64,000 nt of DNA from Cepaea nemoralis (GCA_014155875.1 JACEFZ010027766.1:1-64000); one strand, 5' to 3'; positions 35,161 to 46,692 are shown, counted from the stretch's first letter. The notes: generated by a model from the letters alone, not told the origin. A program made the numbers and translations.

Positions 35161-37534
35161 CGCTATTTCTTTACTTGAAAAATATTTTTCCTATTTGGGT
35201 AACAAGTTGTTCCTACTTTTCATGGGTTTGGTTGAGAAATTTCTGTATTTGGGCGACATTGTTCGCGTTTGGTTGACATATTTTCCTATTTTTTATAAGT
35301 TTGGATGAGATATTTCGTTACGTGTACCATATTTTCCCTTTTGATTAACACATTTTCATATGTTTCATAAGTTTGGTTGCCATATTTATAAATTGGGTTG
35401 AGTTATTTCTGTATTTGGTCGACATTTTCCCCTTGTTTTTTTTTTATAAATGTGGTTAAGATGTTTCTGTATTTGGTCTAACTTTACCCCATTTGGTTGA
35501 CAAATTTTCCAACTTTTTATAAGTCTGGACGAGATATTTATCTCTTTGGGTGATATTTTTCACATTTGGCTTTCAAATTTTTCTACTTGGGCAATATTTT
35601 TCATATTTGGATAACAAATGTTCGTAGTTTTCATAAGTGTGGCCAAGTTATTTCTGTACTTGTGGACATTTTTCACATTTGGGTAACAGAGTTTCCTACT
35701 TGACCAAGGTTTTTTTCTCTTTGGCTAACAAAGTTTCTTAGTTTTCATAAGTTTGGTTGAGATGTTACTGTATTTGGTCTAACTTTTCTCATTTGGTTGA
35801 GAATTTTCCTTCTTTTATAAGTTTGGATGAGATATTTCTCTCTTTGGCTGCTATTTTTTCCCATTTGGCTATCAAATTTTCTTATTTGGCCAATACTTTT
35901 CCTATCTGGCTAACAACTTGTCCTAGTTTTCATACATGTGACCGAAATATTTCTGCATTTGTCCGACATTTTTCACATTTGGCTAACAGATTTTCCTACT
36001 TGAACAAGGTTTCTTTCCTTTGGCTAACAAAGTTTCCTAGTTTTCATAAGTTTGAGCGATGTCTTTCGTTACTTGGTCATTATTTTCCTCTTTGAGTAAC
36101 ACATTTCCCTAGTTGGTTAATATATTTCCCGTTTAGTTATCAATTTTCCTGTTTTTTATATGTTTGGTTGAGCTATTTCTGTATTTGGCCAAACTTTTTC
36201 CCATTTGGCGAATAGTTCTCCTACTTTTTATAAGTCTGGCCGAGATATTCCTCTCTTTGGGTGATATTTTTTCACATTTGGCTATCAAATTTTCTTACTT
36301 GGGCAAAATATTTCCTATCTGGCTAACAAACTTTCCTAGTTTGCATCCGTGCGGACGAGGTATTTCTGTATTTGGCCGACATTTTTTTTACATTTGGCTA
36401 CAGATTTCCTAGTTGAACAGTGTTTTTTCCCTTTGGCTAACAAAGTTTCCTAGTTTTCATAAGTTTGAGCGATGTATTTCGTTACTTGGTCATTATTTTC
36501 CTCTTTTAGTAACACATTTCCCTAGTTGGTCAATATATTTCCCGTTTGGTTATCAATTTTTCCTATTTTTTATATGTTTGGTTGAGATATTTTCTGTATT
36601 TGGCATAACTTTTTCTCATTTGGTTGAGAATTTTCCTTCTTTTTATAAGTTTGGATGAGATATTTCTCTCTTTGGGTGATATTTTTTCACATTTGGCTAT
36701 CAAATTTTCTTACTTGGTTAATACTTTTCCTATCTGGCTAACAACCTTTCCTTGTTTGCATACGTGTGGCCGAACTATTTCTGCATTTGGCCGACATTTT
36801 TTACATTTGGCTACAGATTTTCCTACTTGACCAAGGTTTCTTCCATTTGGCTAACAAAGTTTCCTAGTTTTCATAAGTTTGAGCGATGTATTTCGTTACT
36901 TGGTCATTATTTTTCCTCTTTTAGTAACACATTTCGCTAGTTGGTCAATATATTTCCCGTTTGGTTATCAATTTTCCTATTTTTTATATGTTTGGTTGAG
37001 ATATTTCTGTATTTGGCATAACTTTTTCTCATGTGGTTGAGAATTTTCCTTCTTTTTATAAGTTTGGGATGAGATATTTCTCTCTTTGGGTGCTATTTTT
37101 TCACATTTGGCTATCAAATTTTCTTACTTGGTTAATACTTTTCCTATCTGGCTAACAACCTTTCCTTGTTTGCATACGTGTGGCCGAACTATTTCTGCAT
37201 TTGGCCGACATTTTTTACATTTGGCTAACAGATTTTCCTACTTGACCCAGGTTTCTTCCATTTGGCTAACAAAGTTTCCTAGTTTTCATAAGTTTGAGCG
37301 ATGTATTTCGTTACTTGGTCATTATTTTTCCTCTTTGAGTAACACATTTTCCCTAGTTGGTCAATATATTTCCCGTTTGGTTATCAATTTTCCTATTTTT
37401 TTTATATGTTTGGTTGAGATATGTCTGTATTTTGCCTAACTTTTTTCCGATTTGGTTGACATATTTTCCTATTTTTTATCATTCTGGCCGAGATATTCCT
37501 CTCTTTGGCTGATATTTTTTCACCTTTGGGTCGG
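35161..37534. repeat. About 20-21-bp monomer satellite (right arm)
   Basis: Plus-strand version of the left-arm array, nearly the same length (about 2.37 kb). Monomers such as TTTGGCTAACAAAGTTTCCT run in the same order. Confidence 0.85.
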
Positions 37535-38151
37535 TGCCTTATCGTCGTATATGTTTATTTGAGTGAGCATATTGTGAAGTTAGTGAGCGCCTATTTGTCG
37601 ACTGTGATGGAACGGACAACCGATGACCTCATAAGTAGTGTACTTTACGGTGTATTCGACGCCATTTTGCCTTGTCGTTGCCTTTTAAGTGTCGTATCGT
37701 TGTTTGCTCATAATGGGCATGCACCCCGAATGCTGTCGCTTTGAGAAATGATTGATATCTCACAATGAGCCTTTTTCGCGGCACTGAAGACACTATCAAT
37801 AAGATGATAGCGTGGTGGGTTATGGCGTCATCACCTCTTAGAACTACACAATACAGATATTTCAGTAACACCTTACATGGCATACAACACAAACTATCTT
37901 TATACTACATACGATATACGTCATACTCACCACGCCAGGTGATAAATCTCTTACTGCTGCTGATGACTAGTACTACTGGTCCTATTGGTACTACGACTAC
38001 CACCATTGCATGAAGATAATACCGTTAATGGGGGGTTCCTGTAGCGTGAGTCATCCCGTGAATTGTTAAAAGCTGTCGGAGATCGCAATGTGTGGGTGGT
38101 ACGTCTGTTGGTAAGACACGTGCTGATGCTAATAATTAGTACTATTGTTGG
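37535..38151. other. Non-tandem segment of the right arm
   Basis: Inverted copy of 30,347-30,959; nothing recognised. Confidence 0.45.

Positions 38152-38214
<63 letters not shown>
38152..38214. repeat. (TAC)21 microsatellite (right arm)
   Basis: 63 bp, half the length of the left-arm partner. Confidence 0.97.
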
Positions 38215-38219
<5 letters not shown>

Positions 38220-38420
38220 TTACAAATACCACCTAACATGGCCCTTGATGAAGACTAATATTACTACGAAACAACTTTACTATTATTTACTATACAACCA
38301 CGCCGATTGTAGACAATGGCGATAAACATTTTAGAACCTACTCGGCATGATCAGCGCCATCCTTCCCACAGCAGACAGTTTGATACTTCATGACTGAGAC
38401 ACCTCAACCTCTAGACCTAA

Positions 38421-39400
38421 CAACTTGACCACCTCTTATCGTCACCATGTCACTACACCTACTCTCCTCTGCAATTTATGTGGTCACTTGACCACCGCTT
38501 GACCACTACTTGACCACATCTTGATCATCATCGTATCATTACAACTACTTTCCACTAAAATTTTCCTCACGTGACCACATCTTGACCACTGCTTGACCAC
38601 TGCTTGACCACTAATTTACCACCCCTTAATCATCACCATATCATTACAACTACTTTCCACTAAAATTTTCCTCACTTGACCACCACTTGACCACTGCTTG
38701 ACCACTGCTTGACCACTAATTTACCACCCTTTAATCATCACAATATCATTACAACTACTTTCCACTAAAATTTTCCTCACTTGACCACCACTTGACCATT
38801 GCTTGACCACTGCTTGACCACTAATTTACCACCCTTTAATCATCACAATATCATTACAACTACTTTCCACTAAAATTTTCCTCACTTGACCACTGCTTGA
38901 CCACTGCTTGACCACTAATTTACCACCCTTTAATCATCACAATATCATTACAACTACTTTCCACTAAAATTTTCCTCACTTGACCACTGCTTGACCACCC
39001 CTTGACCACTACTTGACCACCACTTGACCACGTCAGCGATCGTTTTAAACACCACCATGTCACTACACGTAACTTCCTCTACAATTTAAGTGGTCACTTG
39101 ACCACTTGACCACCGCTTGACCCCCGCTTGACCACCTCTTGACCACTGCTTGACCACCTCATGATCATCACCATATCATTACAACTACTTTCCACTAAAA
39201 TGTTCCTCACTTGACCACCACTTGACCACACCCTGACCACCACTTGACCACCTCTTGATCATCACCACGTCACTACACGTACCATCCCATACAATTTAAG
39301 GGGTCACTTGACCACCTCTTGACCGCTTGACCACCTCTTGACCACCACTTGAGCACGTCATCGCACACCCTTACCTATAATTTAAGGGGTCACTTGACTA
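38421..39400. repeat. CTTGACCAC minisatellite (right arm)
   Basis: Inverted partner of 28,801-30,010 but about 230 bp shorter, with six CTAAAATTTTCCTCAC-type marks. Confidence 0.9.
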
Positions 39401-39570
39401 TGTTTTTTTTTGTTTCTTCTTCTTCTTTTTTTTTTTTTTTTTCTTCTTCTTTTCTATATATGTTTTATTAAAAATTATTATATACCTTACTTGAATCGTT
39501 TGTTTTCTTTATTGATGTTTTATGTTGTATTTTTTTATGTCGTATCTATAATTACTTGACCACGCACACC

Positions 39571-39650
39571 ACCTATGATGAGTCACTAGACCACGTCACC
39601 TCTGATGAGTCACTAGACCAAGTCACCTCTGATGAGTCACTAGACCACGC
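39571..39650. repeat. 27-bp tandem, three units (right arm)
   Basis: GATGAGTCACTAGACCACG units, inverse of 28,552-28,632. Confidence 0.88.
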
Positions 39651-39789
39651 CTACCTTTTCAGGGAAAAAAGAGTTATCGCCCTTTGAGGAGGTATCTATA
39701 ACCTCCACCTCCACAAAAATGCGCTGGATGGAGCCCCACTTACACTACTAACGAACACAATCAACACATCAGAAGCCGGGAAGCTGACA

Positions 39790-40890
39790 ATCATCATCAT
39801 CAAGTGCCGTGCCGGTTGGCGTAGGCGTTCATGGCTCTCCATAGATCTCGGTCTTTGGTTTTCTGGATCAACTCTGCTGATGATATTCCTCCATGCCACC
39901 GTCTCAATCCATCCAGCATCATTTCTCTTGGTCTGCCTCTGCCTCTCTTCCCCCTCGATCTTTCCAGTTGTTACGATGTTCTCTAATGCCTCTCTTCTCA
40001 TCACGTGACCGAAGAAAGATGTTTGTCTCTGTCTTATTGTTGTATATAATATTATAATGTTCTAGTTTCATTAGCCTGTTTCAAGCAGTCGTCGTTAGTT
40101 ACTCTGGCAGTCCAAGGAATTCGCAACATTCGTCTCAGGAACCACATCTCTGTTGCTTCTAATTTCTTCTTAATTTGTTCATTTACATTCCAAGATTCAC
40201 TGCCATACAGCAAAACTGGTTCTACATAGCATTTCAGCACTCTCTTTCTTACATTCAGTGATAGTGACTTATTGCATAAGATACTATTCATTTTCTGAAA
40301 TGCGGCTTTTGCCTGCCCTATTCTGCTCCCAATCTCTGTTGTACATCTTCCATCGGATGTTATAAATGCCCCTAGGTATCTAAAATTATCCACTTGATTA
40401 AGGATTTTCCCTTCTATTTCTATGTCACATTTTGGTGTCACCATTTCCTTGATATTACCATTGTTACTGGTGATCGAGTGAAATGGCGAGTCATGACCGC
40501 CCACGCTTTCCGGCATGGCACATGATTGATTGATTGATTGACTGTTTTCTTGACATTCAAGGAGAATCCTTTCCTTGCACTCTCTGTTACTACAACGTCT
40601 AATAATTGTTGTGGTTCTGTTGAATTATCCGCCACCAATACTGTGTCATCTGCATAGCGTATATTATTTATATTATATCCTCCGATTAGTATTCCTGGCT
40701 TCATCTCTTTGATCTCTCTCATTATTACTTCACTATACAGGGAGAAAAGATCTGGTGACAAGACACACCCTTGTCGTACTCCTAGCTTTATCTGTTCGTA
40801 ACTACCCTCTTTATTTCCCATTTTAATTGCTGCTACTTGGTTCCAGTAAACATTCTTTATTATTCTTAAATCTTTTCTATCAATGTTAAT
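39790..40890 (-). mobile_element. RTE-like LINE fragment (RTE-B) with reverse transcriptase
   Basis: The minus strand encodes LGVRQGCVLSPDLFSLYSEV and RYADDTVLVAD (catalytic YADD) in 40,821-40,560, then VTPKCDIEIEGKIL and RIPWTARVTNDDCLKQANE in 40,440-40,052. The final part is 40,004-39,790, with ENIVTTGKIEG, before a (GAT)n tail at about 39,790-39,800. Same family as 45,190-46,140, 46,693-47,365 and 60,825-61,275. The endonuclease is missing (5' truncation) and an RTE-A tail is inserted at 40,470-40,540. Confidence 0.8.
40466..40544 (+). mobile_element. 71-bp RTE-A tail nested in RTE-B, ACTG duplication
   Basis: ACTG at 40,466-40,469 and 40,541-40,544. The insert has the RTE-A signature GGCATGGCACATGATTGATT. 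Uninterrupted RTE-B sequence is seen at about 45,440-45,475. Confidence 0.7.
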
Positions 40891-42020
40891 CTTCCAACAT
40901 TTTAATCAGTTCTTCAATCTCAGAAGGCTGAAAGCTAAAACCAAAACTAACAGTGACACCGTCAGAGAACTGCTGTTTGCTGATGGTTGCGCTCTATATG
41001 CCAACTCAGAGGCAGACATGCAACACAATGTTACAGCTTTCTCATATGCCTGTGCCAACTTTGGGCTCAATATCAACTTGGAGAAGACTATAATTATGTA
41101 CCAGCCAGCTTCAGGGAATAATCACACCGTGCCTAATATCAAGGTGAACAGTCATAGACTAATGTTGTGGATAAGTTCACCTATCTTGGCGGCAGTGTGT
41201 CACAAGCTGCCACAGATGACGAAGTGAATGCAAGAATCTCCCAGTAAAGCGCGGCCTTTGGCAGACTGTAAAGAATGTATGGGACAGAAGTGGAATAAGC
41301 CTGCCTTTGGCAGACTGTACAAGAATGTATGGGACAGAAATGGAATAAGCCTGCAAACAAAGCTGAAAGTCTATAAAGCCGTTGTATTATCCACACTGCT
41401 ACATGCTTGTGAAATATGGACTGTCTATCAGCGACATACTAGGAAATTAAACTACTTCCACACAGTCTGCCTTAGGAAGCTATTGAAGATTAAATGGCAA
41501 GAGAAGATCCCAGACACTGAAGTTCTAGAAAGAGGGACCATGCCCAGTATCCACACTCTACTAATGAAGAATTAGATTCGCTGGGCTGGTCACTTAACTC
41601 GTAAGACAGATCACAGGCTCCCTAAACGATTTTTTTTTTTTTACGGCGAGCTGCGTTGTGGTAAACGCTCCCAAGGTGGCCAGAGGAAACGCTTTAAAGA
41701 CACTCTGAAAATCTCACTGAAAGCTTTTAAAATTCACCTTGACACCTGGGAGACTGCTGCTAGAAACCGTAATACGTGGCGTGCATCATTACACAACGGT
41801 GCAGTCGCTCGCGCAGCAAGCAGGACTGCGAGAGCTGTGAATAAAAGGCGGAACAGAAAAAACCACTGCAGGAGATCCTCCTCCTGGAACGTCAAGCATT
41901 CTTTGCCCACATTGTCAAAGAACATTTCGAGCCAAAATAGGCCTTATCAGCCATCTTAGAACCCATGGCTCCATAATTTCAATCCCACTGGATGAAATGA
42001 ATGGTCATCATCATTCTTGA
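40890..42020 (+). pseudogene. LINE-Z ORF2 fragment with C-terminal C2H2 finger
   Basis: Plus-strand pieces: LLFADGCALYANSEADMQ (YADD-equivalent degenerated to FADG) near 40,970-41,025, NFGLNINLEKTIIM near 41,050-41,095, LKVYKAVVLSTLLHACEIWT near 41,365-41,420, LRKLLKIKWQEKIPDTEVL near 41,470-41,530. The frame 41,904-41,966 encodes CPHCQRTF then HLRTH, a correctly spaced CX2CX12HX3H finger. An unusual LINE family whose ORF2 ends in a zinc finger. Stops and a T run (41,630-41,642) show decay. Confidence 0.72.
41252..41350. repeat. 51-52-bp tandem duplication inside LINE-Z
   Basis: CCTTTGGCAGACTGTA...GGAATAAG occurs at about 41,252 and 41,304. The 17-codon duplication lies in the coding region just before LKVYKAVVL. 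Confidence 0.75.
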
Positions 42021-42318
42021 AGGACAAACAACATGCAATATTATGTCGCACATAAAGATGGAAAGAACAGGATAACACAACAACATTGAAATCAGTTCAG
42101 AGAAACAACGAGAGATTAAAATAGAAACGACAACATACTGGACAGAATGAAATAACATCCGAGACACCTATCACACTCAGAGAATTTGATAGAGCTAGCA
42201 ATGTCTAAACTGAAAATGAGAAAGTCGCTAAGAATCTATGGAATAGTCAATGAAATTATCAAGAACCTAAGAGTTGAGTTGAGCTAAGTCAAGAATTGAT
42301 ATCACAGCACGCAGGGCA
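42021..42318. other. Unassigned A-rich sequence
   Basis: Nothing recognised. Confidence 0.35.
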
Positions 42319-42425
42319 TTGTCACATGTTCTCTGTCCTCATCTGCAACAGCTAGCGAAGAGTCCCAATACTAATGGTACCAGTAGTATTCTGATTATAT
42401 GTCCGTCTGGCCTGTCTTCGGAAGA
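42319..42425 (-). mobile_element. I-1 3'-end fragment
   Basis: AGCGAAGAGTCCCAATACTA to GATTATATGTCCGTCTGG matches about 155-210 of copy A in the same orientation, showing more dispersed I-1 copies. Confidence 0.6.
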
Positions 42426-42609
42426 ACCTAAGAACAACAGCAAAACAAAGATGCTGCAGACTTTCAATGACTGCTGGACCTTAGATGTACTCGTAGTTCC
42501 CAAAACCTGGAGAGAGGAAATCTTCAGAAGGTAAATGTAATCACATATAAATAAGGAATGCTAACCCTGGTGCAATATCAGTCAAGAGTACTCACTATTA
42601 GTAACTACT

Positions 42610-42765
42610 GGTGCTTTTCGTTCACTCGCTCGCTTTGAACTTGAGCGTCGTCCACGCTGGACTGATGTTTGCGTGTGGGTTTGCTTTCCCTTGTATAAGT
42701 GTCCCTTGTCGTCAGGTAAACAAACCCACTCAGGTGCTCTCAGGGTACTTGTAATTTACGTCTCC
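42610..42765 (-). mobile_element. SINE-A fragment, minus strand
   Basis: The reverse complement shows GTAAATTACAAGTACC (body) followed by GGGAAAGCAAACCCACACGC and a tail of AGCGAGCGAG type. The tRNA-like head is missing. Confidence 0.7.
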
Positions 42766-42769
42766 ATAT

Positions 42770-42908
42770 CATCACATGACCAAAGAAAGCTGTTTGTCTC
42801 TTTATTATTGTTGTATATTATATAGTGTTCTAGGCTAATGAAACCAGAACACTATATACAAGAAAAAAACAACAACAGACAAACAGCTTTCTTTGGTCAT
42901 GTGATGAG
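42770..42908. repeat. Short inverted repeat of RTE-B sequence
   Basis: ATCATCACATGACCAAAGAA (42,770) is mirrored by TTTCTTTGGTCATGTGATGA (ending about 42,908), arms about 62 bp, centre about 42,839. Both arms are the GHVM-coding part of RTE-B in opposite orientations, as expected from twin-priming or fold-back insertion. Confidence 0.75.
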
Positions 42909-43370
42909 AAGAGAGTCAGTAGCATGTCCTTTGCAGAATCTCGCTCCCATAACAACTTTCCGGAAAACCTCTCGATCATAAATAAGCAAGATGTCCCGCG
43001 TCCGATACACCCATCTGGAGATCATCCGCCACATCCTGCACCCATCTTCTCTTTGGCCTTCCTCTTCCCAGGCATATAACCCCTCCATTACTGTTCTCTC
43101 CAAACTTTCGTGACGTTTCAAGTGACCAAAAATATTTCAATATTTTTTTGTTTCATAGTCTTTAACAACCAGCCTTCTTCAATATTTAGCTCCTGAAGTA
43201 TGGATGCATTTGTTCTTTTCCTTACCCAAGATATTCTTAGAACTCGTCTATAACATTTATATTCAAAGGCATTTATATGCACTGTTCAGTTTGTTAAGTA
43301 AGAGTCCAGGTCTCACAGGCGGATGCTGAAATGGGAAAGATGTATGCTCTTAAAAATCTAATTTTGGTAG
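42905..43370 (-). mobile_element. RTE-like C-terminal fragment (RTE-D)
   Basis: The minus strand encodes KYFGHLKRHESLERTVMEG and a PGKR-type basic linker with WRMISRW further on. A distinct family from RTE-A to C, heavily decayed. Confidence 0.6.
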
Positions 43371-43424
43371 CTCTGATACGTTATATTAGCAAGGCGAATT
43401 AATATGATTCAAGAAAAATTATTT

Positions 43425-43429
43425 AAAAA
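43425..43429 (-). terminator. Pol III terminator for tRNA-Asp
   Basis: Five A on the plus strand, so TTTTT on the transcribed minus strand, begin seven bases after the tRNA 3' end. Confidence 0.7.
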
Positions 43430-43435
43430 TTGTTC

Positions 43436-43507
43436 CTCCCCGGCGGGGAATCGAACCCCGGTCTCCCGCGTGACAGGCGGGGATACTTACCACTATACTA
43501 CCGAGGA
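43436..43507 (-). tRNA. tRNA-Asp (GTC)
   Basis: A 72-nt gene. The 5' strand TCCTCGG pairs with CCGGGGA over seven base pairs (one T-G), the discriminator is G, the anticodon GTC is at 43,474-43,472, and the T stem is CGGGG/CCCCG around TTCGATT. The A box TAGTATAGTGG and B box GGTTCGATTCC match RNA polymerase III promoters, and no intron is present. A T run follows downstream. It charges aspartate for GAC/GAU codons. It looks intact, unlike the SINE heads nearby. Confidence 0.96.
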
Positions 43508-43509
43508 CA

Positions 43510-43987
43510 CATCAACGAGGTTTCAACCAAACTTGATATAAATTGTACTACAGCAGTTCTATTGGTGTAGAGATTCCTTAAACTATGATTGGTCGCCATC
43601 TATTGGTCACACCTGCTGGGCACCATTCAAATGTGTTTCCGGTGAGCTGTTTGACAGATTCTACTTTCGCTTTTCCAAGAGACAGATTATTTTCTCCACT
43701 CACTAAGAACAGTTCACGCCAATTTGAATTATGACGGCTGACGATATTCATATCTGCAGTAACTCAAAGTTCTCTCACTTTTTACAGGTGATTCCTTTTC
43801 TCTGTTCTTTTCTGTCGTTCTTCTTTTGTTGCATTCTGATTCTAGTGATGCAATGAATATGATTTTGTTTTGTAGTTCAAGTTAGTAGTTGTTGTAGCAT
43901 AACACATAACACTAACGAACTATATTAAAACAATAATAATTCAATTATGAACAATGTTTTTCCCCCATGGAATTTGAATAACGAAGA
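43510..43987. other. Unassigned sequence upstream of tRNA-Asp
   Basis: Flanks the tRNA 5' side; no gene seen. Confidence 0.35.
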
Positions 43988-44545
43988 CACAAACCCTATT
44001 ATTAATTATTTTTTTTAAAATTTAAAGGGGACAATTTTTAAATTGCTTTTTTGGGGAAAACATTTTGCTGTTTTTTCGGTTCAGGTAAACTTACTTCCCA
44101 AAACTTTTTAATTTTTTTTTAAAAAAAAAAATGTCAAAAAACCAACCCCCTTAAAAAATTTAAAAAATAAAAAAAGGGTTCCAAAAAAGTTTCAAAGGTG
44201 ACCATTGAAATTTTTACCACCTGGTTTTTCCCCACCCCGCACAAAATAAATTTGTGGTTTTTAACCAATTTTTTTAAAAATTTAAAAAAATTTTTACCTA
44301 ATTCCCATAATCATTGGGGGCTTTCCCCTTTTTTTTGCCCCAAAAAAAAAAAATTTTTTTGGGGGCTTGTGCCGGATGGATTCCCCCCTTAAAACGCCCC
44401 TTCTGCAAACTTTTCAAAACGAATTATTTTTTGTGGGGGGCCTGAACACCCGCGGGATAACTGGAAATGATTTGGGGTCCTAAAGGGGGGTTTCTAACAT
44501 GGGCCATTCCCCCGGCAAGGGTTCCTTGGGGGAAACCACCAGTCT
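43988..44545. other. Homopolymer-rich block, probable low-quality sequence
   Basis: Dense runs of every base (AAAAAAA, TTTTTTT, GGGGG, CCCCC) unlike any other part of the window, beginning and ending abruptly. This looks like lengthened homopolymer calls rather than biology. Do not trust open frames here. Confidence 0.6.
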
Positions 44546-44551
44546 GCACAC

Positions 44552-44763
44552 CAATAAGCCAGACATGGGACAACGGATACTCACGCAAAACTCAGGTCCT
44601 GTATGACATCAGACTGATGTTGGACAACAGGATGCCTTCATCCGACATACAGGACTTCACGTTGGAGCTCAAGCCAACGAACACAAGCAAGCATTTGCCA
44701 AATAAAATATCACTGTACGTAGTGTGTGCCCTTGTCGACAGATATCGTCTTTGTGACGTTTGA
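44552..44763 (+). other. Orphan open frame, unrecognised
   Basis: Open from inside the dubious block to a stop at 44,763. The last 60 or so residues (from TWDNGYSRKTQVLY to VVCALVDRYRLCDV) are of normal composition but match no family I know. Could be a chance frame or an exon fragment. Confidence 0.2.
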
Positions 44764-44907
44764 AGAAAAAGAACTTGCAAACAAAATACAGACAAGAAGA
44801 GAGAATAATAGAGTCTTCTGAAGCCAATCAATGGCTGTAGTAAACACAAATTTTTGTGATTAGTGTCTCGTACCATTCACACAATTTTGTGAATAGGGGC
44901 TCCCTTC

Positions 44908-45168
44908 TTTTTTTTTTTTTTTCCTCGCATAACCTTTACAGGAAATCGCTGAGAACATCAGTATCTTTCAGCTGATTGTTGATTTCTTGGCAGGATTACG
45001 CTCAGTAGTTTGCCATTGCTTTCTGAGCGGCAGGCTCATTTACCCCTGCAAGTCACCAGCGCGGGTAGAACCGCTTCCAATTCTCGCGTGTTGCGAGACC
45101 CTGCATGGATAAACGGGATTACGGAGAAAGTCGTGTAACCCCTCGGCCAGAGAGACCGGCTGTAAGGG
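44908..45168 (-). mobile_element. SINE-C copy, minus strand
   Basis: T-rich left edge, GATTGTTGATTTCTTGGCAG and TTTGCCATTGCTTTCTGAGC as in 21,340-21,571. No convincing target-site duplication found. Confidence 0.7.
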
Positions 45169-45189
45169 ATATGCAACATTTAAAAAAAA

Positions 45190-46140
45190 AATGAAAATGG
45201 TAAATTAATAACAAATAAAGCTGAGAGTACGACAGGGATGTGTTTTGTCAAAGGATCTCTTCTCCCTATATAGTGAAGTAATAATGAGAGAGATCAAAGA
45301 GAAACCAGGAATAATATTCGGAGGTTAAAATATAAACAATACATGTTATGCAGATGACACAGTACTGATGGCGGATAATGCAAAAGATCAACAATTGTTG
45401 GAGATTGTAGTAACAGAAAGTGCAAAGAAAGGACTCTCCTTGAATATCAAGAAAACAATAACAATGGTGATATCAAAGAAAAAGGTGACACCCAAATGTG
45501 AAATAGAGAGAGAAGGGAAAATTCTTCACCAAGTGGATAGTTTTAAATACTTCAAGGCATTTATAACATCAGATGGAAGATGCACAACAGAGATTAACAG
45601 CAGAATAGGGCAAGCAAAGGCCATATTTCAGAAAATAAAGACTATCTTATGCAACAAGACACTATCATTGAATGTAAGACAGTGCTGATGTGCTATATAG
45701 AACCTGTTTTGCTGTATGGCTGTGAATCTTGGAATGTAAATGAACAAATTAGGAAGAGATGGGAAGCAACAGAGATGTGGTTCCTGAAATGAATGTTGCA
45801 AATTCTTTGGACTGCCAAAGTAACTAACAACGACTGCCTGAAAGAGGCTAATAAATTAGAACATTATGTACAACAATAAGAAAGAGGCAAACAGCTTTTT
45901 GTGGTCATGTGATGAGAAGAGGGACATTGGAGAACATCGTGACAACTGGAAAGACCTAGGGGAAAAGAGGCAGACCAAGAGAAATTATGCTGGAATCATT
46001 GAGACGTTGGCATGGAGGAATGTCAACAGCTGAGTTGATCTAGAAAACCAGTTACCAAGATCTGTGGAGAGTCATAAACACCTACACCAGCCGGCATGGC
46101 ACTTTTATGATAATGAACTACTACTATTATTATTATTATG
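45190..46140 (+). mobile_element. RTE-B LINE fragment with reverse transcriptase
   Basis: Plus strand: LRVRQGCVLSKDLFSLY-like sequence near 45,220, a CYADDTVLMAD motif near 45,350 (catalytic YADD intact), then the longest open part 45,368-45,688 (SLNIKKTITMVISKKKVTP). After a frameshift come LLYGCESWNVNEQI and ENIVTTGK. Ends near (TACT/TTA)n at 46,120-46,140. 5'-truncated and frameshifted. Confidence 0.78.
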
Positions 46141-46179
46141 GAGTTAATTAGTAAATAATTTATAGAAATAATTATTTAG

Positions 46180-46692
46180 GTGTCATGATTAACATATCAA
46201 CTATCACCCGTACTGAAACATCCAAATATACTCATGTCCGCAGAACGACAGATAATAAACAGCATATTCACACCAACCCTATGCTACCAATCTCAAACTT
46301 GGACTTTATCCAAATAACACTTTCGCAAAATCAATACATGCAAGAGGAGATGCCTGAGGAGAGCTGCCAACTTAATCTAAGACCGAGTAAGAATTGCTGT
46401 TATCAGACACAGTGGGATCAACACCTTGTGCCACATTTATTGAAAGACAGAAGATCAAGTGGTTTGGCCATGTCGTTAGAATGCAACACCATCACTGGCA
46501 TTACATCGAAGATTATCTGCGATGAGGCCAAGAAGACTTCCAAGAAGAAAATGGATTGACAACATCAAAGACATTGTACAATCACACGGAATGACACTAT
46601 CCAGTGCCGCCCACCGGGCGCTGGAGCGCAAATTATTCCTCCCCATGACGCTTGATGGCAGAAGTGGAAGATGATGATGATGATGATGATTA
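46180..46692 (+). mobile_element. RTE-like 3' tail (RTE-E)
   Basis: Encodes, with frame changes, KWFGHV(V)RM and a PRRLPRRKWIDNIKDIV-type basic linker, closing with (GAT)n at about 46,668-46,692. This end gives the 34-bp insertion at 6,988-7,021. Confidence 0.6.

Noticed and set aside
31080..37439. Several 60-130-residue open frames with hydrophobic repeats that resemble membrane proteins
   Set aside because: They follow the 20-21-bp satellite period, occur in mirrored copies, and have no start context, domain or splice signal.
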